From: VAZQ01 sp963758945
Lineage (GTDB): Bacteria; Pseudomonadota; Alphaproteobacteria; Rhizobiales; Xanthobacteraceae
Direction: 5' to 3'
Assembly: GCA_963758945.1 (NCBI GenBank)
Contig: CAVWXY010000006.1
Location: forward strand, 1,340,635 to 1,404,634
Length of the DNA stretch: 64,000 nucleotides
Shown: positions 1 through 7,882 of the stretch, one piece after another
Numbering within the stretch: position 1 is the stretch's first letter
How the letters are laid out: every line of letters begins with the position of its first letter
The notes under the pieces: model-generated
What the model saw: the letters and a program-made list of their open reading frames with translations, nothing else
Told to the model about the DNA's origin: nothing
Databases searched by the model: none
Made by a program: the position numbers and the translations under genes

Positions 1-655
1 TGCGCTCACCGCCGCCTTGATGATGTCGGCGACGTGACCGGGCGGGATGGAGATGGGTGCGGGAACCAACACCTCCGTGCGCAGGAATTCGCCCGGCCGA
101 AAAACCGCCACTGTGTTTCCGGCGATCGTCGTGTTCGGCACGATGACCACCGTTCCGTCCGGCCGGCGCGCCTTGATCGCGCGCAGGCCGATGGCCTCCA
201 TCTGCGCCAATCGGTTGTCGACCCGGATGACGCCTCCAGGCTGGAAGTTGCGCTCGAGCTGCAACGAGAACTCCGGAAAACAGGCCGGCCATGGTCGACT
301 GCGCCGCGAGCCCGATGACCGCCGTGATCACCGCCGAGGTCGTGAGCAGGGCGGTGATGTTGAAGTCGAGCCCGTACTTCAGGATCAGCGCCGCTGCCCC
401 CACGCCGAGAACGGCATGGACGACGATCCGCATCAGCGCGGTCGACGGAACGCCCCAAACCCGTTCGATCAGCCCGTCGATCAACGCCAGTCCGAGAAGC
501 CGCACGACCGCGATGCCGCTGAGCACGAACGCCGAAACCCGCGCCACCTCCAGGATCACCGGATTTGATCCGCTCGGATCGTTGGCGGTGATCGAATAGG
601 CGAACCAGGCCAGGACGGTGGCCGCCAGCAGGGCCAACTCGCGCGTGAAGGTCAT
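1..655 (-). pseudogene. MscS-family mechanosensitive channel, frameshifted, runs off the window edge
   Basis: The reading begins at the ATG at 655, ten bases after the stop of the upstream gene, and gives three hydrophobic helices (one is LALLAATVLAWFAYS) leading to ALLTTSAVITAVIGLAAQST and GLFSG. That is the pore-helix region typical of MscS channels. After about base 282 the family signature continues in another frame (SLQLERNFQPGGVIRV, then GTVVIVPNTTIAG, matching the MscS beta domain). One base appears to be inserted near 265-285. The 3' end lies outside the window. In the cell it would be a membrane tension valve. As written the product would lose its cytoplasmic vestibule. It could be a true pseudogene or a base-calling error. 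Confidence 0.7.
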
Positions 656-664
656 CTGCCCACC

Positions 665-1557
665 CTAAGCCTGATGCGAGTGGCGACTTTGCTCGGCGTG
701 CCCCAGGGCCAGCACCAGGCTGCGGTGCAGGCGATTGATCGCGCGCGCCAGCGTGCGGAATTCCGCCGATCCTTGGGGCGTGAGCTCCTCCGCGCCATGC
801 TCGCCGGTGCTCAGCCGCTCCGCCTGCTCGGCCAAGCGCTGGACCGGTGTCGCCACGGCCCACTGGACGACGAGATGACGACGATGAGGGCGATGATCAG
901 CACGCAGCCCAAGGCGATGAGGAACCAGAAGACGTTTGAAAGCGCGATCGCCAGCCGCTCCGATTTCGGCACCAAGATGAACTTCGCCCCGATGACCTCG
1001 CCTTGCTTCCAGCCGAAACCATGCGTGGGACCGTAGCTCGCAAGCATGGCTGCCGGGGCGTTCTTGGGGTCGCCGTGGCAGCTCAAGCAGGCGGGATCGG
1101 AGATCCGAACGGGCTGCGCGATGTACAGAAACGTCCGCGTCTGCTCGTTGTGCTCGCCCGAGAGCTCGTTCAGGCCGGCATCCTCCCGGAACCGCTGAAT
1201 GACGTCGGATTCCCAGGCGCGGGGCAGATCGTCGAGATTGGTCGGATTGAGCGCGGTCTCGCGATAGGTATATTCGGCGAACGCCGCATTGAAGCGCTTC
1301 ATGATGGTCTGGGTGGCAAACGAGGGCACGCTCTCGGCGTGGAAATCATCGTCTGAGCGCGCGGACAGCAGCGGCGTGATGCGCTCGGAGGTGTAGTTGC
1401 GCGCGGCGGTCGCGGCCGCCAGCATCATGCGCGCCTCGCGCACGGCCTCTCGCTCGGCCTGCATCAAGGCGCCGCGATAGAAGATCACCGCGACGATGAC
1501 AAAGCTTGCAAGAAACGTGAGCCCGAGCGTAATGGCGAACGTGTTCTGTAGACGCAT
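665..1557 (-). pseudogene. DUF3365 (Tll0287-like) haem-binding sensor with HAMP-like tail, frameshifted
   Basis: The start chosen is the ATG at 1557 (MRLQNTFAITLGL), which opens directly into a signal-anchor helix. The periplasmic part has the DUF3365 layout, with a single CLSCH haem-attachment motif (CxxCH) near residue 180, and a second membrane helix follows. The frame then breaks near 870-877. The continuation in the next frame (QWAVATPVQRLAEQAERL) is the start of a HAMP-like linker and stops at 665. One C appears to be missing in ATC-CTC. Such proteins are thought to sense redox or gas through a c-type haem. The gene is followed ten bases later by the MscS gene, which is also frameshifted. 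Confidence 0.7.
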
Positions 1558-1722
1558 AGGCTTGCCTGATTCCTCAACGCTCGCCCCCATGCAGGAGTTG
1601 GTTGCTTACCATGCGATGTCGGCTGTTGTCTGCATGCCCGCTCGCCCGGGTCGCCGGCCGCCGGTGCCGCGGATCGCACTAACGAAAGGGGCATTGGGCT
1701 CGGCAACATGGCGCCGAGCGGG

Positions 1723-2727
1723 TCATTTCAGGCCGGCGGCGTCGAGGATGGCGTCGGTCTCGGTCAGCCAGACCTTATCATCCTTCTTGAGACGAGAGAG
1801 AACACGCCGCAAGGCGGCCGCCCCATCGGGCGTGCCGATCACAAAAGGGTGGATCCCGATGACCACCGTGGTCGCCTCGCGCGCGGGCTCGGCGCGGGCC
1901 TCGCTGGCCAGCTCGAGCACGTAATCGAGCCAGAGGGTCTCGATCTCCGTGGGCGTCTTCATCCGTGCCAGATGCTGGCCCATGTCGACGGTGACGACCG
2001 GATAGGGCAGCAGAACCAGCGACCCGTCCGGGGTCTTCAAGCGTGAAATGATGTCGGAATCCATCTGGTCGAGGGTGTAGGTGATGCCCTCGGCCGCCAT
2101 CGCCTGCATCGTGTCGCCATTGGAATAGACGCTCGGGCTGGACCAGCCGGTGGGCTTGGCGCCGGTCGCGGCGGCGATCAGGTCCAGCGTTTGACGGATA
2201 TAGGCTTTCTGTTCGGCAAGCCCACGGCCGAGCGGGAGCATGCGGCTGGTATTGTTCATGCCATGGGCGATGATCGGCGCCTTCGGCTGCGCGGCGCGGA
2301 ACTCCTTCCATACCGATGCGTGCTTACCGGGAAATTCCGCGTTCAAGACGATGCTGAGCGGAACATCCAACTCCTTGAACAGCCGGCCGACGCGCGGGAT
2401 GCCCCAGTCGATCGCGTATTGGCGGAACGCCTCGTTCACGAGATCCGGGTTGCGGGTCGCGAGGTCCGGCCGGAACACCGGGCCCTGGCCGAAGCCGAAC
2501 TCCTCGACGAACAGGGCGAAGCTGACCGCGACTTTTCTACTGCCGGGCCAGGCCGCGACATGGACGGGATCGCGCGGGAAGGCGGTGACCCAGTCGGGTC
2601 CGCCCTGGGCGAAGGTCGCGCAAGGAAGGTGGGCGGCGAGCAGCAGTATCAGCCCGACGACGGAGCCGGGCCCCAAAGTCTTCCGTGTCATCAGCTGCCT
2701 CATCGCTGCTTCGATGCCGCCGGGCAT
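1723..2727 (-). CDS. exported polysaccharide deacetylase-like protein, encapsulin-linked
   Basis: 334 residues. An N-terminal signal peptide (VVGLILLLAAHL, cleavage probably after CATFAQ) is followed by a NodB/PuuE-type polysaccharide deacetylase domain. Landmarks are VAVSFALFVEEF, a HGMNNTSR segment where the family usually has HGxxH, and the GWSSPSVYSN strand. The family hydrolyses N-acetyl or formamide bonds on glycans using a His/Asp-bound metal. Here the second His of the usual pair is not evident, so activity is uncertain. The ATG lies two bases after the encapsulin stop, so it is very likely co-transcribed with and translationally coupled to the shell gene. Internal ATGs at codons 9 and 13 are alternative starts. 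Confidence 0.8.
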   Translation of the reverse strand: MPGGIEAAMRQLMTRKTLGPGSVVGLILLLAAHLPCATFAQGGPDWVTAFPRDPVHVAAWPGSRKVAVSFALFVEEFGFGQGPVFRPDLATRNPDLVNEAFRQYAIDWGIPRVGRLFKELDVPLSIVLNAEFPGKHASVWKEFRAAQPKAPIIAHGMNNTSRMLPLGRGLAEQKAYIRQTLDLIAAATGAKPTGWSSPSVYSNGDTMQAMAAEGITYTLDQMDSDIISRLKTPDGSLVLLPYPVVTVDMGQHLARMKTPTEIETLWLDYVLELASEARAEPAREATTVVIGIHPFVIGTPDGAAALRRVLSRLKKDDKVWLTETDAILDAAGLK

Positions 2728-2729
2728 CG

Positions 2730-3548
2730 TCAGGTCGCCTTCGCCTTGGTCGGAGGCGCCAGCGCGACGGCGGCCTCGCTGGTGAGCAGAAGGAAAGTGA
2801 GCGTCTCCTGCAGATAGAGCCGCACGGTGGTCTCCGTGTGGCTGGAATAGCCGATGGAGACGTCCTGGCCGAGATGCAGCTCGAAATCGCCGCCGCGGGT
2901 GGTCGTCACGAAAGCGCCCGCAATGGCGGGCGCCCAGATGATCTCGTCGTTGACCAGCCGCCTGACATGGTCCAGCACCGGGTAGCCGTGGTCGCTGGTC
3001 TCGGCCAATGCGGTATAGGCGTCGGCGCCGAACAGCACCGCATAGGGGCCGTTGACGCCGACGAGACGCAGCTGGCTCAAGGCCTGGGCGATGGCTTCGG
3101 GGTAGTCGCGCACCTCGGCCGGGAGCGCCACGATCGGATTGCTGGTCCCCTGACGGATGCCCTCGATGCCGGCGGCGGCGTAGCCCTCGAAGATGGCGCC
3201 GTCTTCGGCGAAGGCGATCCGGCGCGCGGCGTCCTTTGCCGGTTGCCAGTCCGAGTCGTTGGCGCCACGCTCCACGTCGTCGATCGCCTGGCGATCCAGC
3301 TCGAACGGAACGCGCAGCTCGACCAACGCATTCACTTCGCGCTGCCGCGCCACGATGCCATCCGACGGCGCCGCTATGGTCCGCAGATGCCCGGTGCCGA
3401 CGGCGGACAGTGCGCTGCCGCCGGGCGCGCGCAGGTCGACCACCCGCCGGCCGGCGAGGTAGCGCTTGAGCGTGCGCGAGGTCTCTTCCTCGATCTGTGC
3501 CCAGGCCGCATCCGAAACGGGGGCAAGCTCGCGATGCAGGTTATTCAT
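2730..3548 (-). CDS. family 1 encapsulin shell protein (linocin M18 type)
   Basis: 272 residues, the normal size for an HK97-fold encapsulin. Signature features are the N-terminal helix MNNLHRELAPVSDAAWAQIE, the ARxLAGRRVVDL-type segment, WQPAKDAARRIAFAEDGAIF (the E-loop region), and the C-terminal FLLLTSEAAVAL. Such proteins assemble into icosahedral protein shells of about 60 subunits that package cargo enzymes in the cytoplasm. The ATG overlaps the last eight bases of the DyP peroxidase gene upstream, and that enzyme carries a cargo tag, so cargo and shell are made together. The deacetylase gene follows two bases downstream. Confidence 0.93.
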   Translation of the reverse strand: MNNLHRELAPVSDAAWAQIEEETSRTLKRYLAGRRVVDLRAPGGSALSAVGTGHLRTIAAPSDGIVARQREVNALVELRVPFELDRQAIDDVERGANDSDWQPAKDAARRIAFAEDGAIFEGYAAAGIEGIRQGTSNPIVALPAEVRDYPEAIAQALSQLRLVGVNGPYAVLFGADAYTALAETSDHGYPVLDHVRRLVNDEIIWAPAIAGAFVTTTRGGDFELHLGQDVSIGYSSHTETTVRLYLQETLTFLLLTSEAAVALAPPTKAKAT

Positions 3549-4635
3549 GCCGGATGTCTCCTTTGAGGGAGCCGATGCCGAGCGAACCGTCGCGCACCGA
3601 CGGAATGGACGCTGTTGGTTCGACCGTCGCCGACGCGGCGGGAGGCGGCGCGACCGCGGGGTCGTCGTCTTGCACGGCCTCCAGAAACGTCGCGGACGGC
3701 ACGAAGAACAGGTTCCCGGTGACGGCGCGGCTGAAGTCGAGCAGCCGGTCGTAGTTGCCGGGCGGGCGGCCGACGAACATGTTCTCGAGCATCTGCTCGA
3801 TGGTGCGGGGCGAGCGGCTGTAACCGATGAAATAAGTGCCGAATTCGCCCTGTGCGACGCGGCCGAAGGGCATGTTGTCGCGCAGGATTTTGATCTCTTT
3901 GCCGTCCTCGACGATGGTGGTGAGCTCGCTATGCGCCGAGCTCGGCTTGACGGCTTCGTCCAATTCGATGTCGGACAGCTTGGTGCGGCCGATGATGCGT
4001 TCCTGCGCCTCCGCGCTCAGCGCATTCCATCCGGCGAGATCGTGCAGATATTTCTGCGTGATGACGTAGCTGCCGCCGGCGAATGCGGCATCCTCGGCGT
4101 CGATGAGCACGGCGTCGATCACCGCCTCGCCGCGCGGATTTTCCGTCCCGTCGACGAAACCCAGGAGATCGCGATCGTCGAAGTAGCGGAAGCCGTGCAC
4201 CTCGTCGACCGGCGACACCGCGCCGCCGATCCGCGCCATGATCTGCGTCGCAAGCTCGAAGCACAGATCCATGCGCTTCGCCCGGATGTGGAACAGCAGG
4301 TCGCCGGGCGTGGACACCGCGTGGCGCGCGCCGGCACGAATCTCCCGGAACGGATGCAGCTCCGCCGGCCGCGGCGGCCCGAACAGGCGGTCCCACGCGT
4401 CGGACCCGAAGCCCATGACGCAGGAAAGGCCCGCCTCGAGGTCGCGAAATCCCACCGCGCGCAACAGCCCGCCGAGGTCGCCGCAGAACGACCGCAGGAT
4501 CGCGCGCTGGTCCGGGCCGGGGTTGACCGTCACGCACAGGAAAATCGCGGCGCGGGTGAGCGGTGCGGCGACCGGCTGTGCGACGACACGCGAGCCGGCC
4601 GCCGCCTCGGGCGCGGCCGACAGATCAGACTCCAT
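3541..4635 (-). CDS. DyP-type haem peroxidase, encapsulin cargo
   Basis: 364 residues from the ATG at 4635 (MESDLSAAP); an upstream in-frame ATG at 4794 would add an unlikely basic leader. DyP hallmarks are visible: GFVDGTENP (the GxxDG motif with the distal catalytic Asp), SSAHSE with the candidate proximal haem His, and RDNMPFG with the distal Arg. After a Pro/Ala-rich linker the protein ends in DGSLGIGSLKGDIRHE, a textbook encapsulin loading peptide. The enzyme should use H2O2 to oxidise bulky substrates inside the shell. The gene overlaps the shell gene by eight bases. Confidence 0.93.
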   Translation of the reverse strand: MESDLSAAPEAAAGSRVVAQPVAAPLTRAAIFLCVTVNPGPDQRAILRSFCGDLGGLLRAVGFRDLEAGLSCVMGFGSDAWDRLFGPPRPAELHPFREIRAGARHAVSTPGDLLFHIRAKRMDLCFELATQIMARIGGAVSPVDEVHGFRYFDDRDLLGFVDGTENPRGEAVIDAVLIDAEDAAFAGGSYVITQKYLHDLAGWNALSAEAQERIIGRTKLSDIELDEAVKPSSAHSELTTIVEDGKEIKILRDNMPFGRVAQGEFGTYFIGYSRSPRTIEQMLENMFVGRPPGNYDRLLDFSRAVTGNLFFVPSATFLEAVQDDDPAVAPPPAASATVEPTASIPSVRDGSLGIGSLKGDIRHE

Positions 4636-4852
4636 GGGATGGTATCCCGACGCGGTGCACTGCAATCTCGCCGTTCGAAAAGGCCGCGCTCGCCTCGCCT
4701 GCGAACATTCGAAACGCAAGCCTACCATCGCCCGCCGACGAACGTCCATGCCACCTGCACCCGCATCGGAGAACACGGTCGTGAGCCCGAGCACCGGCGC
4801 GGCGGGAACGTCCTCCGCGCCATTCAGGCGCGATCGTGCGAGCGCCTCTCGA

Positions 4853-6007
4853 TCAGATTCGGGCAGCGCGCTTGCGCTGCCCGGTCTCGGGCATCAGCAG
4901 CCAGACCAGCGCGAGTCCCAGCGCGCCGATGCAGGCCAGTCCGAGGAAGGCGTCGCCGCTGCCGAACCGGTCGCTCATCCATCCCCCCAGCGTCGTGCTC
5001 AGCGAAGCCCCGATCCCGACCCCGGTTCCGACAACGCCCTGCGCCAGATTGAAACGACCGGTGCCGCGCGTGAGGTCCGCGATCGTGAGCGGGACCAGCA
5101 CGCCGAGCACCGCGGCGCAAATTCCGTCGAGCACCTGTACCGCCACGAGCAGCTGAGGATCCGTGATCATCATCAGCAGCACGCCGCGCGCGGGTAATGC
5201 CGCAAACCCGATCACCAGCACCGGCCGGCGTCCCCACCGTTGCGCCCAGCGCCCGACCGCGGGCGAGAATGCCGCGACGACGAGCTGCGGCACCACCACG
5301 CAGGCCGCCACCAATGCCGTCGCCCAGACGCTGGAGCGCTTGGTGATGATGCTCGCCATCAGCGGAAGCATGGCCGCATTCGCGAGCTGGAAGAGGGCGA
5401 CGCATGCGGTGAAGATCAGCAGCGGCCGATTGGCCAACAGCGTCCAGGGCGCGGCGGTCGCCGGTCCGGTCGGCCCCTGCGCCGCCCCGCCGTGCGCCTG
5501 GACGGTGTCGATCTCGCTCTCCGAGATCTGCCACAGCGCCAGCAGCGCCGGAATGACCAACGCGGCGGTGACCAGGAAAACCGCCTGGTTCGACCAGAAA
5601 TATCCGACCGCACCCATGCCCGCTGCCGCGATGCCGTTGCCGATCGAGGCGAAGCGCGCGTTGCGGCCGAACCGCTCGCCGCTGGCGGCGTAACCGACGA
5701 GCCCGAGGCTGATCGCGGCGATCGCGGGGTTCACCAGGCTGCTCGCCGCGGCGTGCAGCAACTGCGAGGCGAGGACGGCCGGGAAGATCGGCCACAGCGC
5801 GATGACCAGCGCGCTCGCGCCGATCCCGATCATCGCCATGCCCGCAAGCCGGCGTTCCGACCGCACGGCATCGACGATCGCCCCGCCGGGCATCTGCAGG
5901 ACGAGGGCGGCGAGGCCGCGGGCGGTGAGGATCAGGCCGATGTCGACCTGCGTCCATTGATGCGCGGTGAGATAGACGGAGATGAACGGCCCGAATCCCG
6001 TCTGCAC
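4853..6007 (-). CDS. MFS permease, start unclear
   Basis: 384 residues from a GTG at 6007. About ten hydrophobic helices and the MFS loop motif (GRWAQRWGRRPVLVIG) are visible, and the protein ends in RKRAARI. The family typically begins earlier. Immediately upstream the same frame reads LDWFAFCVADV, which completes the first helix, and the frame stays open to about 6190 without any ATG, GTG or TTG. Either a non-standard start is used or a small indel in the GC-rich 6060-6150 stretch separates the true ATG, for example the one at 6153. The substrate is unknown. The gene lies downstream of the PRC-barrel gene on the same strand. Confidence 0.8.
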   Translation of the reverse strand: MQTGFGPFISVYLTAHQWTQVDIGLILTARGLAALVLQMPGGAIVDAVRSERRLAGMAMIGIGASALVIALWPIFPAVLASQLLHAAASSLVNPAIAAISLGLVGYAASGERFGRNARFASIGNGIAAAGMGAVGYFWSNQAVFLVTAALVIPALLALWQISESEIDTVQAHGGAAQGPTGPATAAPWTLLANRPLLIFTACVALFQLANAAMLPLMASIITKRSSVWATALVAACVVVPQLVVAAFSPAVGRWAQRWGRRPVLVIGFAALPARGVLLMMITDPQLLVAVQVLDGICAAVLGVLVPLTIADLTRGTGRFNLAQGVVGTGVGIGASLSTTLGGWMSDRFGSGDAFLGLACIGALGLALVWLLMPETGQRKRAARI

Positions 6008-6189
6008 GTCGGCAACGCAGAACGCGAACCAATCGAGCCCGCGCCGGCTGCGGCGCGACGCGGCGATGGGCGGCTCGGGCGGGGGCGGCGTCCGCGGCGG
6101 CTGCGCCGGCCGATGTCCGCAGCGGTCGGCTTCGACCCTGCGTCGATCGGCATCGCCGGTATCGCGGGGCTCCGGGGCGGTGGACAGGG

Positions 6190-6846
6190 CTACCTCTCCG
6201 GCGCGGCTGCCTCGCTCGACGGCATGGCGCGTTCGGTGCCCGGCGCGCCCACCACCACCACCGGCTCACCTCGCTTGTATTCCGGCGCCAGCCTCACCTG
6301 GTTGCGGGTGAGGTCCAGGCTGATGGCGCCGGGTTTCCCGGCGGGCGCGAAGTTGAGTGCGCGCCAATCGACGGCGATCTTGCGCGTGCCGATGCCGAGG
6401 AACCCGCCGAAGTCGATGATGGCGGCGCGCACCTGTCCGTCCCGGCTGACGATGACATCGATGATCCGTCCCATGTCCTCGCCGGCGCTGCTGCGGACGC
6501 TCTTGCCGAGGATCGAGGACACCTCCTGGTCGTCGAGCACCATCGCCGGCGTGCCGGTGGGCGGGTTGGGGGGTGCAGCGCCGGTCGGCGGCGCCGGAGC
6601 TGCCGGGGTGGCGGGGGCCGCCGCCGATGGCGGCCTTTCCTGTTCGGATTGCCCCTGCTCGGGTTGCCGCGCCGGCGCCGACGGCTCCGCTGCCTGCGAG
6701 AACTGGCTCGCGCGCGCCCATCGTCCCGCCGATTGGTGTCCCGCCGATTGGTCCGCGCGGGCGGTATCGGAATCATCGCCGCGAATGCCCGCCGCCGCGA
6801 CCAGTGCGATCGCGACGGCGGTGAAAGCTGCGAAATCGATGCGCAT
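6190..6846 (-). CDS. PRC-barrel domain protein, probably exported
   Basis: 218 residues from the ATG at 6846, chosen for the GGGGGAGAG ribosome site 5-13 bases upstream; the ATG at 6873 lacks one. The N-terminus MRIDFAAFTAVAIALVAAAG is a signal peptide, followed by a low-complexity Ala/Pro/Gln linker. The C-terminal half is a PRC-barrel: SSILGKSVRSSAGEDMGRI, VRAAIIDFGGFLGIGTRKIA, and a closing strand. PRC-barrels are small beta domains used in RNA processing or as periplasmic binding modules. An exported copy with a long linker is common in Hyphomicrobiales but has no assigned role. The MFS gene follows downstream. Confidence 0.8.
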   Translation of the reverse strand: MRIDFAAFTAVAIALVAAAGIRGDDSDTARADQSAGHQSAGRWARASQFSQAAEPSAPARQPEQGQSEQERPPSAAAPATPAAPAPPTGAAPPNPPTGTPAMVLDDQEVSSILGKSVRSSAGEDMGRIIDVIVSRDGQVRAAIIDFGGFLGIGTRKIAVDWRALNFAPAGKPGAISLDLTRNQVRLAPEYKRGEPVVVVGAPGTERAMPSSEAAAPER

Positions 6847-7159
6847 CACCGTGCTCTCCCCCATGCACGCCAACCCGTAGCGTCAACGCCCATGCGGCGG
6901 GCGGGTTCCCTGGAGCGGCGATAATGCAAGGCAGGAGAAGCGGAAACGGCCGAGCAACAGCCGAAGACGTGGTGAGGCGGCGGGAGCGGGGTAGGGAGCA
7001 GGTGAGCGCAGACGACATTCTGCACCCCCTCTTCATATGACGTTCCTATACCGTCGGCTCGGCGTTCCTCTCGAATTCATATGCCGTCGATGGCAAGTCT
7101 GCGCTGTCGAGCTGTTGATCCCTCGGTCATTGGATCGCGCCAGCGAGAGGGGAATTCAG
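6847..7159. other. intergenic region with one copy of the bipartite motif
   Basis: No convincing gene is seen in these 313 bases. The region separates divergently read genes and holds motif copy D at 7045-7083, which points at the small gene starting at 7160. Confidence 0.6.
7045..7083 (+). promoter_or_regulatory. bipartite CYTATR / TCTCGAATTC motif, copy D
   Basis: CCTATA at 7045-7050, an 18-base spacer, TCTCGAATTC at 7069-7078, then ATATG. It lies 77 bases upstream of the ATG at 7160 and on the same strand. It matches six other copies in this window at every fixed position, with identical spacing. It could be a promoter for an alternative sigma factor or an operator; which one is not known. 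Confidence 0.7.
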
Positions 7160-7342
7160 ATGAGGCTTTCAAGCACAGCGCCCGGTCTTGGCTCCGCGGC
7201 CTTGAAGGTGTGGACCGCCCTCGTGGATGCCTTGCGGGCGGCGTTCGCTGTCGAGACCAGGTCCTACCGGCCCGAGCAATATTATATGCGCGGCCCGGGG
7301 CCGAAATGGCGCGCGAAGCACGCTCGCTGGCAGGACTCGTAA
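7160..7342 (+). CDS. small protein of unknown function (60 aa)
   Basis: The ATG at 7160 follows GAGAGGGGAATTCAG, a usable ribosome site. The product is soluble, with an amphipathic helix (AALKVWTALVDALRAAFAVE) and a basic aromatic tail (YYMRGPGPKWRAKHARW). I do not recognise the family. Support comes from the ribosome site, the orientation relative to motif copy D 77 bases upstream, and the absence of a better frame on either strand. It may belong with the other small motif-driven genes between 9.7 and 11.3 kb. Confidence 0.55.
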   Translation: MRLSSTAPGLGSAALKVWTALVDALRAAFAVETRSYRPEQYYMRGPGPKWRAKHARWQDS

Positions 7343-7380
7343 AGGGGAAAATTGCGAGGCTTCGGCGGCGCCAAGCGCGG

Positions 7381-7869
7381 TCACCGACGTAAACCTGTCC
7401 ACAAGTCACGCCGCTTGGCCTCGGCTGAGGCCGGCGGCGACTTTCGTTCGAGCTCCACCGCGGCTTGAAAGGCCTTGCGCAAGCGAGGATCGTCGATGCG
7501 TGCGATATGGCTTCTCAGAATAGCTGCTCGCTTCGGATTGTCGAGCGCGGTGATCGCCTGACAGAGCTCACCGGTTGTTCTGCGAAAGAAGCTTGGCCCC
7601 GACGGTCGCCACCGCAGCCCGGCCGCGTCGATCTCGTCGGCCATTGCGAACGCCGCCGCTTCATCCTTCGGATCCCGCGTGATGGCGAAGCGCAGGAGGA
7701 GCAGCAGCCATTCGCGGATTCGATCGGCACGCCAATCCGGCGAACGCTTCGCCCGTTCCGTCGTACGCGAAGAGGTGGAAGTCGGCAATTTTCGCTTCCG
7801 CGCGATTTTACCCTGCACCGCGTCGGGGCGAGGCTGCGCAAGCGCGGACGCGTCGGAACCCATGGACAC
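7381..7869 (-). CDS. hypothetical protein (162 aa)
   Basis: A soluble, basic protein. The N-terminus is rich in Lys/Arg/Ser and probably disordered. From about residue 45 a helical domain runs DRIREWLLLLLRFAITRD through KDEAAAFAMADEIDAAGLR, then FFRRTTGELCQAITALDN, ending in AKRRDLWTGLRR. The RDLW-GL ending is seen in unnamed rhizobial proteins. There is no enzyme motif. It stands alone on the minus strand, 13 bases after the DapA-like gene and in the same direction, so it may share its transcript. Confidence 0.7.
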   Translation of the reverse strand: MSMGSDASALAQPRPDAVQGKIARKRKLPTSTSSRTTERAKRSPDWRADRIREWLLLLLRFAITRDPKDEAAAFAMADEIDAAGLRWRPSGPSFFRRTTGELCQAITALDNPKRAAILRSHIARIDDPRLRKAFQAAVELERKSPPASAEAKRRDLWTGLRR

Positions 7870-7882
7870 CCACTCCCATCCG

